This document shows positions 24,505 to 35,100 of a stretch of DNA of 64,000 bases, piece after piece. The translations under genes were made by a program, and so were the position numbers. This stretch comes from an uncultured Verrucomicrobia subdivision 3 bacterium (GTDB taxonomy: Bacteria > Verrucomicrobiota > Verrucomicrobiia > Limisphaerales > UBA11358), in NCBI GenBank assembly GCA_903895255.1, contig CAITTG010000052.1, positions 62,001 to 126,000 on the forward strand, given 5' to 3'. Under the pieces are notes generated by a model, which worked only from the letters and a program-made list of their open reading frames with translations, had not been told where the DNA came from and searched no databases. Position 1 is the stretch's first letter. Every line of letters begins with the position of its first letter.

Positions 24505-25149
24505 ATGGACGAAAAAACGATCATTGACGGCCTGATTTTTTACATCGGCCTGATTGTGTTGCTCACCTTGCATGAATTTGGCCATGCCTGGACGGCGTGG
24601 CGGTGCGGGGATGACACCGCGAAACTACAGGGCCGGGTGTCCCTCAACCCGCTGGTGCACATCGACCCGGTGGGCACGGTGTTGCTGCCGTTGATCATGA
24701 TTTTCGCCTCGCCCAGCGTGGGGCGGTTTCTGGTGGGCTGGGCCAAGCCGGTGCCGGTGAATCCATACAACCTGAACAACCCCCGGCGGGATGACATTCT
24801 GGTGACGATGGCGGGCCCGGGCATGAACCTGGTGCTGGCGGCTTTGCTCGTGGCGCTGGCCCGGGTGGGGGTGCTGGTCCATTCGGACGACATGGTGGAG
24901 CTGTGCCTGAACTGGGCCAGCCTGAGTCTGATGCTGTGTTTCTTTAATTTGATCCCCATTCCGCCGCTCGACGGCTCGCACGTGATGCGGAATGTGACCA
25001 ATATGAGCTATGAGACGTATAACCAGCTCGCACGGTTTGGTTTTATCGCGGTGATCATCGTCCTGCAAATCCCCTTCGTCCGGCAGATGCTGGGCGTGGT
25101 CACCGGGGGCACGCTGTATCTTTTAATGCGGTTGTTCGGGATGGCGTGA
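24505..25149 (+). CDS. Site-2-protease-like (M50) membrane metalloprotease
   Basis: 214 aa from the ATG at 24505, which has the SD-like AAGGTGGA 4 bases upstream; a GTG at 24496 is the alternative. The zinc motif HEFGH (H23-H27) lies in the first membrane segment (GLIVLLTLHEFGHAWTAW). The third ligand is likely in FNLIPIPPLDGSHV (NPxPPLDG-like motif). Four to six membrane segments in total. It belongs to the small rhomboid-independent S2P subgroup without PDZ domain (YwhC-like). The substrate is unknown; such enzymes cleave membrane-bound regulators. Confidence 0.88.
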   Translation: MDEKTIIDGLIFYIGLIVLLTLHEFGHAWTAWRCGDDTAKLQGRVSLNPLVHIDPVGTVLLPLIMIFASPSVGRFLVGWAKPVPVNPYNLNNPRRDDILVTMAGPGMNLVLAALLVALARVGVLVHSDDMVELCLNWASLSLMLCFFNLIPIPPLDGSHVMRNVTNMSYETYNQLARFGFIAVIIVLQIPFVRQMLGVVTGGTLYLLMRLFGMA

Positions 25150-25237
25150 GGTTTCCCGGGCGGGCGGGCCAGGGTGGCGACTTCAGACGCCCCTGCTTTT
25201 CCCTTTTCTTTCGGCCCGTTCATTTTATGCTCCAGGC

Positions 25238-25723
25238 ATGCCTTCATTCGACATTGTTTCGCAGGTTAACACGATGGAAATCGAAAACGCGGTGAACCAG
25301 GCCAAAAAGGAACTGGCCAACCGGTTTGATTTCAAGGCCAGCAAGGCCGAAATCGTGCTGGACAAGACGGAAATCAAACTGACCGCCGAGGATGAATTCA
25401 AGGTCACGGCGCTGAACGAAATGGTCATTGGCCGGCTGGCCAAACGCGGCATCAGCCTCAAAAGCGTGGAGCAATGCGACCCGGATATTTCCCCGCTGGG
25501 TCATGCCCGCCAGGTCATTAAAATCAAGCAGGGGATTGAATCCACCGTGGCCAAGGAGATCACGGGTTTCATCCGCGACGGCAAGTTCAAGGTGACGACG
25601 CAAATCCAGGGGGATGAGGTGCGCGTGAACAGCAAGAGCCGGGATGAATTACAGACGGTCATTGCCGCCGTGCGCGCGCATGAGTTCCCCGTGGCGGTGC
25701 AGTTTGTGAATTTCCGGGAATGA
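25238..25723 (+). CDS. yajQ: YajQ-family nucleotide-binding protein
   Basis: 161 aa, the full family length. Starts MPSFDIVSQVNTMEIENAVNQAKKELANRFDFK and ends VRAHEFPVAVQFVNFRE, both hallmark YajQ segments, with SISPLG-like DPDISPLGHARQVIKIKQGI in the middle. Family members bind cyclic di-GMP and other nucleotides and act as cytosolic regulatory adaptors. 88 bp separate it from the M50 gene, so they may share a transcript. Confidence 0.95.
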   Translation: MPSFDIVSQVNTMEIENAVNQAKKELANRFDFKASKAEIVLDKTEIKLTAEDEFKVTALNEMVIGRLAKRGISLKSVEQCDPDISPLGHARQVIKIKQGIESTVAKEITGFIRDGKFKVTTQIQGDEVRVNSKSRDELQTVIAAVRAHEFPVAVQFVNFRE

Positions 25724-25753
25724 CGGGCCGCGCTGGAATACTATAAAGCAGTC

Positions 25754-27103
25754 TTACCCAACGAAATCGTAGTTGTAGGGCGCGCGCATCGGCCGCGCCA
25801 GCATCCCGTTGGCGGTGTCGGCGCCCGCCCCGGTGAATTGTTCGCGGACGGGGTCCCAGGTGAGGGCGAGGCCGGTGCGCAGGGCAATGATGATGAGGTG
25901 CCCGATGCTGGCCGAGCGATGCCCGGCTTCCACGGGGGCCACGGGATCTTTTCGCGAGCGGACACTGTCAAAGAAGTTCCGCATATGGTCGTTGCTCACC
26001 ACCAGGCGCGTGGCATCGGCGGGCAGCGGGGTTTTGAGGAGTTCCTTGTCGCTGGCGCTGATGCCATCGCGGTTGACCCAGATCCAGCCGTTCGGACCGA
26101 TAAATTTGACGCCGTTGCGCTGGCCGTTTTCGTTGATCACCGCGCCGTACGGACTGTCGTCGGGCGTGGTGCGGACGTATTGTTTCACGCCGTTGGCCCA
26201 GGTGAGGGTGGCGGCAAATTCGCCGGGGGTGGTGTAGCCATTGGGCAGGGCGGGCAGGGTGATCTGGCCTTCCACGGCGACGGGTCCATCCAGGCCGATG
26301 GCCCAGCGGGCGATGTCGTTGTGGTGCGCGCCCCAGTCGGTGACGGGGCCGCCGGAGTAATCGAACCACCAGCGGAAATTGGCATGGCAGCGTTCGGTGA
26401 AATATTCCGCCTCCGGTGCCTGGCCGAGCCAGAATTGGTAATCAAACCCCGCCGGCACCGGCACGCTTTGGAACGGACCGCCCCGGATGCCGGCCGGCAC
26501 AAACACATGGACTTCCTGGAGCTGGCCCAGCCGGTTATTGCGGACCAGTTCGCACGCCAGCCGGAAACTCCGGCTGCTCCGCTGCTGGGTGCCGGTCTGG
26601 AAAATAACATGGTTATTCCGCACGGCATTGATGACGTGACGGCCTTCCGCAATCGTTAACGTGAGTGGTTTCTCGCCATAAACATCCTTTTTCGCCCGGG
26701 CGGCGGCGATGTTGATGAGGGTATGCCAGTGATCCGGCGTGGCTTGGACGATGGCGTGAATGTCGTCGCGTTCCAGAAGTTTGCGGAAGTCGGAGTATTT
26801 CGCCACCGTCTTGCCATCCTTGGAAAATTTTTGGACGGCGGCGCTGGCGTGGCGGTCGTCAACATCGCACACGGCCACGATGTCGGCAAACCGCGAAGCG
26901 TTACCGGCGTCACCCTGGCCCTGGCCGCCGCAGCCGATCAAGGCGATGCCGGGACGGTCGTTGGGGCCGGGCGGTTTGGCGTCCGCCGACTGGGCGTCGG
27001 CCTCGCGTTCCAAATACCACAGGGGCAGGCCCGAGGCCGCGGCGAGGAGCGTGGACTTGTGCAAAAACGAACGACGGGAGATTTGGAAGGGAGGGCGGTT
27101 CAT
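25754..27103 (-). CDS. Tat-exported Gfo/Idh/MocA-family oxidoreductase
   Basis: 449 aa. The twin-arginine leader ISRRSFLHKSTLLAAASGLPLWYL indicates export after folding with cofactor. The Rossmann part has GIALIGCGGQGQGDAGNASRFADIVAVCDVD, AIVQATPDHWHTLINIAAARAKKDVYGEKPLTLTIAEGR (EKP motif) and FQTGTQQRSSRSFRLACELVRNN. C-terminal motif GGPVTDWGAHHNDIARWAIG carries the conserved D/H residues. Exported family members oxidise sugars or glycosides with a tightly bound cofactor. It could serve as the periplasmic 3-dehydrogenase for the DUF1080 operon 2.4 kb away, but direct linkage is lacking. Confidence 0.88.
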   Translation of the reverse strand: MNRPPFQISRRSFLHKSTLLAAASGLPLWYLEREADAQSADAKPPGPNDRPGIALIGCGGQGQGDAGNASRFADIVAVCDVDDRHASAAVQKFSKDGKTVAKYSDFRKLLERDDIHAIVQATPDHWHTLINIAAARAKKDVYGEKPLTLTIAEGRHVINAVRNNHVIFQTGTQQRSSRSFRLACELVRNNRLGQLQEVHVFVPAGIRGGPFQSVPVPAGFDYQFWLGQAPEAEYFTERCHANFRWWFDYSGGPVTDWGAHHNDIARWAIGLDGPVAVEGQITLPALPNGYTTPGEFAATLTWANGVKQYVRTTPDDSPYGAVINENGQRNGVKFIGPNGWIWVNRDGISASDKELLKTPLPADATRLVVSNDHMRNFFDSVRSRKDPVAPVEAGHRSASIGHLIIIALRTGLALTWDPVREQFTGAGADTANGMLARPMRAPYNYDFVG

Positions 27104-27300
27104 GTTTTTTTGATGTTGGTTCGCTGAGCTTAGGAGTTTGGGGCGCCCTTGTCTATCCCATGAATTCGTTTCAAGACAAACCGCGAAAGCTCAGGGTTCC
27201 GGCGGAAATTCCCGAGACTCGACACCGCATTTTCCGTGGGAGGGATGGGAGCGGGAGTTTGACCTTTGAACCCGGGCTGGGGTGGGGCATGCTTGGGCGG

Positions 27301-29133
27301 ATGAGCAAGGTGCGGAGTGATACCCCGTGGGATGCCCTGCTGGATGGACGTTTTGATTCCTTCCAGCCGGGGCGCACCTTGTGGCGGTTGTTTGCCGACC
27401 AGCGTGGACGCGTCTTTTGGGCGGTGGTGCTGTATGTGATCAAGCAATCGCCGGCCTCGCTCATGCCATTCGCCGTGGGCATGATCGTGGACGCCCTCAC
27501 GCCCCTCCGGGAGGGGTCCTTTTCGCGGGTGTTGTGGATCGCGGGGATATATTTACTGTTGCTCGTCCAAAATCCGCTGCTGCACACCGCCTTCTCGCGG
27601 TTGATGAGCGGGATGCTGCGCCGCATGCAATTTAATCTGCGGAGCGCCCTGGTGGAGCGGCTCCAGCAACTGGCGGTCACCTTTCACGAGGAAAAGCAGG
27701 CGAGCGCGCTCCAAACCAAAATTCTCCGGGACGTGGATGCGATTGACGGGCTGTGCCGCTATTTGTTTCTGAACGGATTGAACGGGGTGCTGGTGATCAT
27801 TTATGTGACGGTCATCGCGCTGGCGCGGCAGCCGGTGCTGGCGCTGTACTTTTTGCTCACGGTGCCGGCGGGCATCGCGCTGTTGAAATTATTTGACCGC
27901 CGGTTTCGCGAGCAATACCAGGCTCTGCGGGTGGAGACCGAGCAGATGAACGCCCGCGTGGGCGACATGCTGTTGATGCTGCCGGTGACGCGCGCCCACG
28001 GGCTGGAGGAGGCCGAGACGCGCCGCGTGCGGACCGCCTTTGAAAGCCTGCGCGAGCGCGGCCTGCAGGTGGACACGCTCACCGAGCTGTTTGCGTCGAG
28101 TTCGTGGTTTACCTTCATGGTGTTCCAACTGGCCTGCCTGGTGTTCTCGGCCTGGCTGGTCACGCACCACCGGCTAACGGTGGGCGACGCGGTGATGTAC
28201 CACACCTATTTCGGCATGTTGATCGGCGCGGTGCAGCAGGCGCTGGGCGTGTTTCCGGCACTGGCGCAGGGGCGCGACGCCATCCGGTCCATCGGGGAAA
28301 TTTTAGAATCGCCGGAGGTGGAACAGCACGCCGGCAAACCGCCCGCGCCGGTGCCGGTGCGCGGGGAGATTGTGTTTGAGCAGGTGGGCTTTCAATACCC
28401 GCGCGGGCGCGAAACGGCCTTGCGGGACATCAACCTGCGGATTGCCCCGGGCGAGACGGTGGCGTTTGTGGGGGCTTCCGGTGCCGGGAAATCCACGCTG
28501 GTGAACCTGGCCATGGGCTTTCGCGCGCCGACCACCGGCCGGGTGTTGCTGGACGGCCGGGATTTGCGCGAGCTGGACTTGCGCACGTACCGCCGGCAGA
28601 TCGGCGTGGTTCCGCAGGCCACGATTTTGTTCAACGGCACCTTGCGCGAGAACATCACCTATGGCCTGGCGACGGTCAGTGACGCGCGGTTGTGGGAAAT
28701 TTTGGCGGAGGCGAGCCTGGCGGACTTCGTGCGGGCATTGCCGCAACAACTGGACACGCCCCTGGGCGAAAGTGGCACGCGACTGTCCGGCGGTCAACGG
28801 CAGCGCCTGGCCATTGCGCGGGCGTTGATCCGGGATCCCCGGGTAATCCTGCTGGACGAGGCGACGTCGGCGCTGGACACGGAATCCGAGCGGCTGGTGC
28901 AGGATTCGTTGATCCGGCTGACGTTGGGCCGCACCACGCTGATTGTGGCGCACCGGTTTTCCACCATCCGCCAGGCGCACCGCATCGTGGTGCTGGAGGC
29001 GGGGCGCATCGTGGAAACGGGCCCGCTGGCGGAATTGCTGGGGGCGGGCGGGGCGTTTGCGCGGCTGGCGAGTTTGCAGGCCTTCACCACCGGCGAAACG
29101 CAAGGCTTGCCCCGGGCGGGCGGAGGGGATTAA
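27301..29133 (+). CDS. MsbA-like ABC exporter (fused TMD-NBD half-transporter)
   Basis: 610 aa from the ATG at 27301; earlier in-frame ATGs at 27289 and 27160 would add residues lacking similarity. Residues about 30-320 hold the six-helix exporter domain. The NBD has Walker A GASGAGKST (about 391), signature LSGGQRQRLAIARAL (about 495), Walker B VILLDEATSALD and H-loop IVAHRFST. It pumps a lipid or other amphipathic substrate as a homodimer in the inner membrane. The next gene, 11 bp downstream, is an LptF/G-type permease, so a role in lipid A or envelope lipid export is likely. Confidence 0.9.
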   Translation: MSKVRSDTPWDALLDGRFDSFQPGRTLWRLFADQRGRVFWAVVLYVIKQSPASLMPFAVGMIVDALTPLREGSFSRVLWIAGIYLLLLVQNPLLHTAFSRLMSGMLRRMQFNLRSALVERLQQLAVTFHEEKQASALQTKILRDVDAIDGLCRYLFLNGLNGVLVIIYVTVIALARQPVLALYFLLTVPAGIALLKLFDRRFREQYQALRVETEQMNARVGDMLLMLPVTRAHGLEEAETRRVRTAFESLRERGLQVDTLTELFASSSWFTFMVFQLACLVFSAWLVTHHRLTVGDAVMYHTYFGMLIGAVQQALGVFPALAQGRDAIRSIGEILESPEVEQHAGKPPAPVPVRGEIVFEQVGFQYPRGRETALRDINLRIAPGETVAFVGASGAGKSTLVNLAMGFRAPTTGRVLLDGRDLRELDLRTYRRQIGVVPQATILFNGTLRENITYGLATVSDARLWEILAEASLADFVRALPQQLDTPLGESGTRLSGGQRQRLAIARALIRDPRVILLDEATSALDTESERLVQDSLIRLTLGRTTLIVAHRFSTIRQAHRIVVLEAGRIVETGPLAELLGAGGAFARLASLQAFTTGETQGLPRAGGGD

Positions 29134-29144
29134 CCTGCCGCACT

Positions 29145-30263
29145 GTGCGGCTGCTGGACCGATATTTATTCCGTGAACTGCTGACGCCGCTGGCTTACTG
29201 CCTGGGCGGCTTCCTCATCTTTTACATCTCCTTCTACCTGTTCACCGACGTGGCGGAGATGCAGGAACGGAAGCTGCATTTGCTGGATGTCATTGAATAT
29301 TGCGCGGCGCTGACGCCGGGCTTTATGGTGCTGGTGCTGCCCGTGGCGTTGCTGCTGGCCATGCTCTATACGCTTACCAACCTCGCGCGGCATAATGAAA
29401 TCACCGCGATGCGCGCGGCGGGACTCAGTTTATGGCGGATTTGCGCGCCCTTTTTCGTCACGGGCCTGCTGGCCTCGGGCTTGTTGTTCCTGCTCACCGA
29501 GGTGGTCGTGCCGCGCAGTGACGCGTGGGCCTTGAGCATCAAAACCCGCTACGTGCAAAAATCGGACGATGCGCGGCTGCAATCCCTCGCCCGGGAATTT
29601 GGCCTCAACAACGAGCGGGCGCAGCGGAAGTGGTATATCCGGGAATACGACGCGCGCCGCACCGAAATGCATTATCTCACCGTTTACTGGCTGCTCAAGG
29701 ATGGCTCCAGCCGGCAGATGAGCGCGGACCGGGCGATTCGCACCAATGGCGTGTGGACATTTTTCGGGGTGACGGAATATGCCCAGGCCGCGCCGGGCGC
29801 GCCGTTGGTGAAATCATTGCAGACCAACGTGCTGGCGATGCCGGAGTTTGACGAGACCCCGCAGCAAATCCAGGGCGAGATCAAGATGAGCAATTACGAG
29901 ACGCTGGACCCGCGCACCCAGAACATCCCGCTGCCGGAGATTTTGCAGTTTCTGCGGCGGCATCCCCGGCTCCCGCCCCAAAACGTGAGCGCGCTGCTCA
30001 CGGTGTTTCACGGCCGGATTGCGGCGCCCATGACCTGCCTGGTCGTGGTCCTGATTGCCATCCCCTTCGGGGCGGGATCGGGCCGGCGAAATTTGTTTTT
30101 CGGTGTGGCGGGCAGTATATTTATCGTCGCTGGCTATTTGGTGACGCAGAAACTCAGCCTGGCCGTGGGCACCGCGGGTTACCTGCCCGCCTGGTTTGCC
30201 GCCTGGCTGCCGAACCTGTTGTTTGGAGCCACCGGCGTGGCGCTGACCACGCGGGTACGGTGA
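29145..30263 (+). CDS. LptF/LptG-type (YjgP/YjgQ) envelope lipid export permease
   Basis: 372 aa from a GTG at 29145 (VRLLDRYLFRELLTPLAYCLGGF). Longer frames extending upstream overlap the ABC gene and are spurious. N-terminal membrane pair, HNEITAMRAAGLSLWRI (the coupling-helix motif of LptF/G), a periplasmic beta-jellyroll-type region (about 110-270), and three C-terminal membrane segments (LVVVLIAIPFGAGS, LFFGVAGSIFIVAGYL, WFAAWLPNLLFGATG). LptF and LptG normally work as a pair with LptB; only one is here, so its partner must be elsewhere. Linkage with an MsbA-like exporter supports LPS transport. Confidence 0.88.
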   Translation: MRLLDRYLFRELLTPLAYCLGGFLIFYISFYLFTDVAEMQERKLHLLDVIEYCAALTPGFMVLVLPVALLLAMLYTLTNLARHNEITAMRAAGLSLWRICAPFFVTGLLASGLLFLLTEVVVPRSDAWALSIKTRYVQKSDDARLQSLAREFGLNNERAQRKWYIREYDARRTEMHYLTVYWLLKDGSSRQMSADRAIRTNGVWTFFGVTEYAQAAPGAPLVKSLQTNVLAMPEFDETPQQIQGEIKMSNYETLDPRTQNIPLPEILQFLRRHPRLPPQNVSALLTVFHGRIAAPMTCLVVVLIAIPFGAGSGRRNLFFGVAGSIFIVAGYLVTQKLSLAVGTAGYLPAWFAAWLPNLLFGATGVALTTRVR

Positions 30264-30272
30264 GCCGCCACC

Positions 30273-32021
30273 ATGGATAAATTTTTAAACATGAGCACGG
30301 ACACGGGAAAAGTGGAGTTAAGTCACGAGCAGTTGCGGCGGCTGTATCAAGTCAGCAATGTCATCCATTCCACCTTGGATTCACAGGAGGCGCTGCAACT
30401 GATCGTCAGCGAGGCGGTGCGGTTGATGGACGCGGCGTCCGGCTCGGTGGTGTTGATCAACCCCACCTCCGGCATTCTGGAAATTTCCGCGTCGCAGAAC
30501 CTGCCGGCGGCGGCCAAGCGGCTGCAATTGAGGGTCGGCGAGGGCGTCACCGGCTGGGTGGCCCGCACGGGCAAGCCCGCCTGTGTGGGGGATGTCACTT
30601 TGGACCCGCGTTATGTGTCCGTGCGGCGCGGCGTGCGGTCCGAACTGGCCGTGCCGCTGGAGGTGGCCGGGGAGATCCGCGGGGTGCTGAACGTGGATTC
30701 CGACCGCGTGGCGGCGTTCGATGCCGAGCACCAGATGTTATTGCAGGAACTGGCCGTGCAGGCGGCCAAAGTGATTCAAAAGACCTGGCTCTATGAGCAG
30801 TTGCGGTTGAAGGCGCATTTGTTCGAAACCCTGGCCAGTGTGAGTCGCACCATCAATTCCACGCTGAATCTGGACGAGGCGCTCCGGGCGATCACCAGCG
30901 AGGCCTGCGGGTTGATGCGCGCGCGCATGTGCTCCTTGATGATGGTGGATGAAACCCGCGAATGGCTGGACCTGCGCGCCAGCTTTGGCGCGGGCGAGGC
31001 GTATGTGAAAAAACCCCGGCTGGCCGCCGGTGAGAGCCTGCTGGGCGTGGTGGTGCGCCGCAAGAAACCCCTGCAAGTCGCCAACGTCCAAACCTCCACC
31101 CGTTATCAAAATGTGGAGGTGGCCCGGCAGGAGGGGCTGGTGTCGCTCTTGAGCGTGCCCTTGCTCTTTGCCGGCCAGGCCATTGGCACGCTGAGTGTTT
31201 ACACCAGCCGTCCCTATCATTTTTCCAATGAAGAAGTGAGCATTTTGAGCGCGCTGGCGGAGCTGTCCGCCATTGCGATTGAAAAAGCGCGCCTGTACGA
31301 ACGCGTGGTGGATGTGGAGGAGCAACTGCGCCAGAACGAAAAACTCTCCGCGCTGGGGCTGCTGGCCGCCGAGGTCGCGCACGAAATCCGCAACCCCCTC
31401 ACCGTGATGAAGCTCCTGTACCACTCCCTGGACTTAAAATTCCCGGCCAGCGATCCACGCAGCAAGGACACGCGCATCATCGAGGCGAAAATCGAGCATT
31501 TAAACAAGATCGTGGAGCAGATTCTCGACTTCGCCCGCACCACCGAGCCGACGCTGGCCCCCGTGAACTTGAACCAGTTGATGGATGAACTGGGCCTCCT
31601 GGTGCGCCACAAACTGGCCAACCAAAACATCCGGCTGGTGCGCGACCTCCAGTCGGACCTGCCGCTCATCCAGGGCGACGCGCCGCAACTGGAGCAGGCC
31701 TTTTTGAATTTGATCCTCAACGCCGCCGAGGCCATGCCCAAGGGCGGCACGCTCACCGTGCGCTCGCACGCGGTGACCGAGCCGGACATGGGCCCCCACG
31801 TGCGGCAGGTCGCGATTGAATTCAAGGACACCGGCGCGGGGATGACCGAGGAAATGCAGCGGGGTGCCTTCACCGCCATGCTGGCGACCACCAAGGCCAA
31901 GGGCAACGGCCTGGGCCTGGCCATCGTGGGCCGGATCATTGAAACCCACCGGGGCACACTGAGCATCAAGTCGCGCCTGGGCAAAGGCACCACCATCCGA
32001 ATTGATTTGCCGGTGAAATAA
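30273..32021 (+). CDS. Soluble GAF-GAF sensor histidine kinase
   Basis: 582 aa without membrane segments. Two GAF domains, about residues 20-170 (LRLMDAASGSVVLINP..., GEGVTGWVARTGKPACVGDV) and about 190-340 (GLMRARMCSLMMVDE..., GESLLGVVVRRKKPLQVANV). HisKA domain with H370 in AAEVAHEIRNPLTVMKLL. HATPase_c domain with N-box NLILNAAEAMPKGG, G1 DTGAGM and G2 GNGLGLAIVGRI. No response regulator is adjacent. It starts 9 bp after the LptF/G-type gene, so it is probably co-expressed with envelope export genes. A second ATG at 30291 is possible. Confidence 0.9.
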   Translation: MDKFLNMSTDTGKVELSHEQLRRLYQVSNVIHSTLDSQEALQLIVSEAVRLMDAASGSVVLINPTSGILEISASQNLPAAAKRLQLRVGEGVTGWVARTGKPACVGDVTLDPRYVSVRRGVRSELAVPLEVAGEIRGVLNVDSDRVAAFDAEHQMLLQELAVQAAKVIQKTWLYEQLRLKAHLFETLASVSRTINSTLNLDEALRAITSEACGLMRARMCSLMMVDETREWLDLRASFGAGEAYVKKPRLAAGESLLGVVVRRKKPLQVANVQTSTRYQNVEVARQEGLVSLLSVPLLFAGQAIGTLSVYTSRPYHFSNEEVSILSALAELSAIAIEKARLYERVVDVEEQLRQNEKLSALGLLAAEVAHEIRNPLTVMKLLYHSLDLKFPASDPRSKDTRIIEAKIEHLNKIVEQILDFARTTEPTLAPVNLNQLMDELGLLVRHKLANQNIRLVRDLQSDLPLIQGDAPQLEQAFLNLILNAAEAMPKGGTLTVRSHAVTEPDMGPHVRQVAIEFKDTGAGMTEEMQRGAFTAMLATTKAKGNGLGLAIVGRIIETHRGTLSIKSRLGKGTTIRIDLPVK

Positions 32022-32112
32022 CTTTTGGCCCCCCCTCCGAGACCGCTGCCCAAGGGTTTTGCCGAACGCGTCACCACCGCATTAATCGAGATGCCTTAAT
32101 GGCAGGGGTCGC

Positions 32113-35100
32113 TCACCCCCCGGCCTCCTCATCATGATTGTGCTGTTTCGCAATCAGCACATAGATGGAGGGAATCACCAGCAGCGTGAAAATCGTGCCC
32201 AGGAACATGCCGGCCACGATGGTGATACCGATGGAATTCCGCGCGGCCGCGCCGGCCCCGGTGACGAGCGTGAGCGGGAAATGCCCGCAAATCGTGGCCG
32301 CCGTGGTCATCAGAATCGGCCGCAGCCGCGTCAGCGCCGCCTCCCGGATGGCCTCCAGTTTCGTCTTGCCCGAACGCTGGAGGACGTTGGCGAATTCCAC
32401 GATAAGTATGCCGTTCTTGGACACCAGACCCACCAGGGTGATCAAGCCCACCTGTGAATAAATGTTGAGCGAGGTGGTCCAGCCATCGGTCCAGAAATGC
32501 ATCATGGGGTTGGGCATTTTCAGGAAGCTGAAGGTGATGGCGCCGAACATCGCCAGCGGCACGGAGCCCAGCAGAATGATCCAGGGATCGCGGAAGCTGT
32601 TAAACTGCACGGCCAGCACCATGAAAATCAGCACCAGCGCCAGGGCAAAGGCCGGCAGGAACTTGTTCCCCTCCGTGCGCAACTGGCGGGATTCCCCGGT
32701 GTAATCCAGTTTGTAGCCCTTCGGCAGAATTTTCGCGGACTCGGTCTCGAGCATGGTGAGCGTGTCATTCAGCGGCCGGATGGCCACGCCGCTGATGGTG
32801 ACGGCGTTGAATTGCTGGAAGCGGTTCAGCGCGCGCGGCGTGTTTTTCTGCTTCAAGGTGGCAAAGGTGCTGAGCGGCACCAGTTGACCGCCCGGTCCCT
32901 TGACGTAAATATTCTGCAACTGGCTGGCATTCAGGCGCTGGACGCGCTCGAGTTGCGGGATGACCTTGTAGCTGCGGCCCGCCAGGTTGAAGCGGTTCAC
33001 ATAATTGCCGCCGGCCAGCGTGCCCAGGTCCGCGCCCACCGTGGCCATGTCCAGGCCGAGCGAGGAGACCTTGTCGCGGTCCAGCGCAACCTCCGTCTCG
33101 GGCTGGTCCAGCTTGGTGTCGATGATCGGCGGAAAGGCGAACATCCCGCTGGCCACCGCTTTTTGCTGAATTTCCTGGGCGAATTTCAAAATTGTTTCCG
33201 GCTCGGCCGTGGAAGCGATGACGAATTCCACCGGGAACGTGCCCCCGCCCGGCAGCGCGGGCGGCGTGGCCACGATGGTCCGGATGCCGGGAATTTTGCC
33301 GACCTGCGCCTGCACCAGCGGCTGCAACTGGGCGGCCGTGCGTTTGCGCTCGCCCCACGGCTTGAGCACCATCCCGCCAAACGCGCTGCCGGGCATGGTG
33401 ATTTGAAAGGTTTTCTCGGTTTCGGGAAAGTTCGTAAAGACGTTGTACTCCGCCGCGGTGTAAAACGCCGTCTGGTCAATGGTGGACTGGGCGTCGGCCT
33501 CCACGATGCCAAAGATCACGCCCTGGTCCTCCGCCGGGGCCAGTTCCTTGGCCGCGAGGATGAACATGGGAATCGTGAGCAGGCTCAGGCCGATCCAGAT
33601 GGTATACACCGCCGGCCGGGAGGCCAGCGTGGCATCCAGCAGGCGGCCGTAGAGGCGGCGCAGGGCGTCGAAACCGCGGTTGATGCGGCCCACCAGCCCC
33701 TCATCCTCGTGGCCGGCCGTCAGCAGCCGCGAGGCCATCAGGGGCGAGAGGGTGAGCGCCACCACGCCGGAAATGAATACCGCCCCGGCCAGGGTGAAGG
33801 CAAATTCGCGGAACAACGACCCCGTCAGCCCGCCCTGCAGGCCAATGGGCGCGTACACGGCGATGAGCGTGACGGTCATCGCGATGATCGGTCCGATGAG
33901 CTCGCGCGCGCCCAGCATGGCCGCCTGCACCGGGGTCAGCCCCTCGCGCACGTGCCGCTCCACGTTTTCCACGATGACAATCGCGTCATCCACCACCAGC
34001 CCCACCGACAGCACAATCGCCAGCAGCGTGAGCAGGTTCAGGGAGAACCCAAAAATCTGCATGAGAAACACCGCCCCGATGAGCGAGATGGGAATCGCAA
34101 TCAGGGGAATCAGCACCGAGCGCAGCGAACCCAGGAACAGGAAGATGACGATGGCCACGATCACCAGCGTTTCGCAGAGCGTCTTCAAGACTTCGTGCAG
34201 CGCGTCCTCAATATATTTCGTGGCGTCGTAGGCGATGGTGGCCTGCAAGCCATTGGGCAGATCCTTTTGAATCAGGGCCATTTCCGCGCGCACCCGCTTG
34301 ATGACATCCAGCGAGTTCGCATTGGGCAGCGGCCACACGCCCATGAACACCGCCTTCTGCCCGCTGAAGCGCACCTCACTGTCATAATCCTCCGCGCCCA
34401 GCGACACATCCGCAATGTCGCTCAACCGGATGAGATTGTTGCCGGACTGCCGGACCACCAGGTTGCGAAATTCATCCGCCGAGCGCAGGTCGGTGTTGGC
34501 CGTCAGGTTCACCTGGATGAGCGAGCCCTTGGTCTGGCCAATCGCGGAGAGAAAGTTGTTGTTGGCCAGGGCTGTGCGGACCAGGGCGGGATTGATGTTC
34601 AGCGCCGCCATGCGGTCCGGCTTCAGCCAGATGCGCATGGCGAAGGTGCGCCCGCCGAGCAAATCCGCGCGCTGCACCCCTTCCAGCGCCGAGAGGCGCG
34701 GCTGCACCACCCGCACCAGATAATCGGTGATTTGATTGGCCTCGAGAATGTCCGAGGTGAAGCTCAGATAGGCCGAGGCAAACTGTGAATCCGCCGATTC
34801 AATGTTGATGACCGGAATTTCCGCCTCCGGCGGCAGGTCATTCCGCACCTGGTTGACCTTCGAGCTGATCTCCGAGAGCGCCTTGTTGGGATCGTAATTT
34901 AATTTGAGCCGCACCGTGATGGTGGACAGCCCGAGGGTGCTGCTTGACTGGATGTAATCAATCCCGTCGGCCGCCGCAATGGACCGTTCCAGGGGCGTGG
35001 TGATGAACCCGCGCACGAGTTCCGCGCTGGCGCCCACGTAGGTGGTGGTTACCGTCACCGCCGCGTTGTCGCTGCGCGGATACTGCCGCACATTGAGGGT

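Noticed and set aside
28692..29144. 5' extension of the LptF/G-type reading frame
   Set aside because: It overlaps the NBD of the ABC exporter in another frame; family similarity starts only at the GTG at 29145.
32022..32112. Terminator between the histidine kinase and RND genes
   Set aside because: G/C runs are present but no convincing stem with a U-tract was found.
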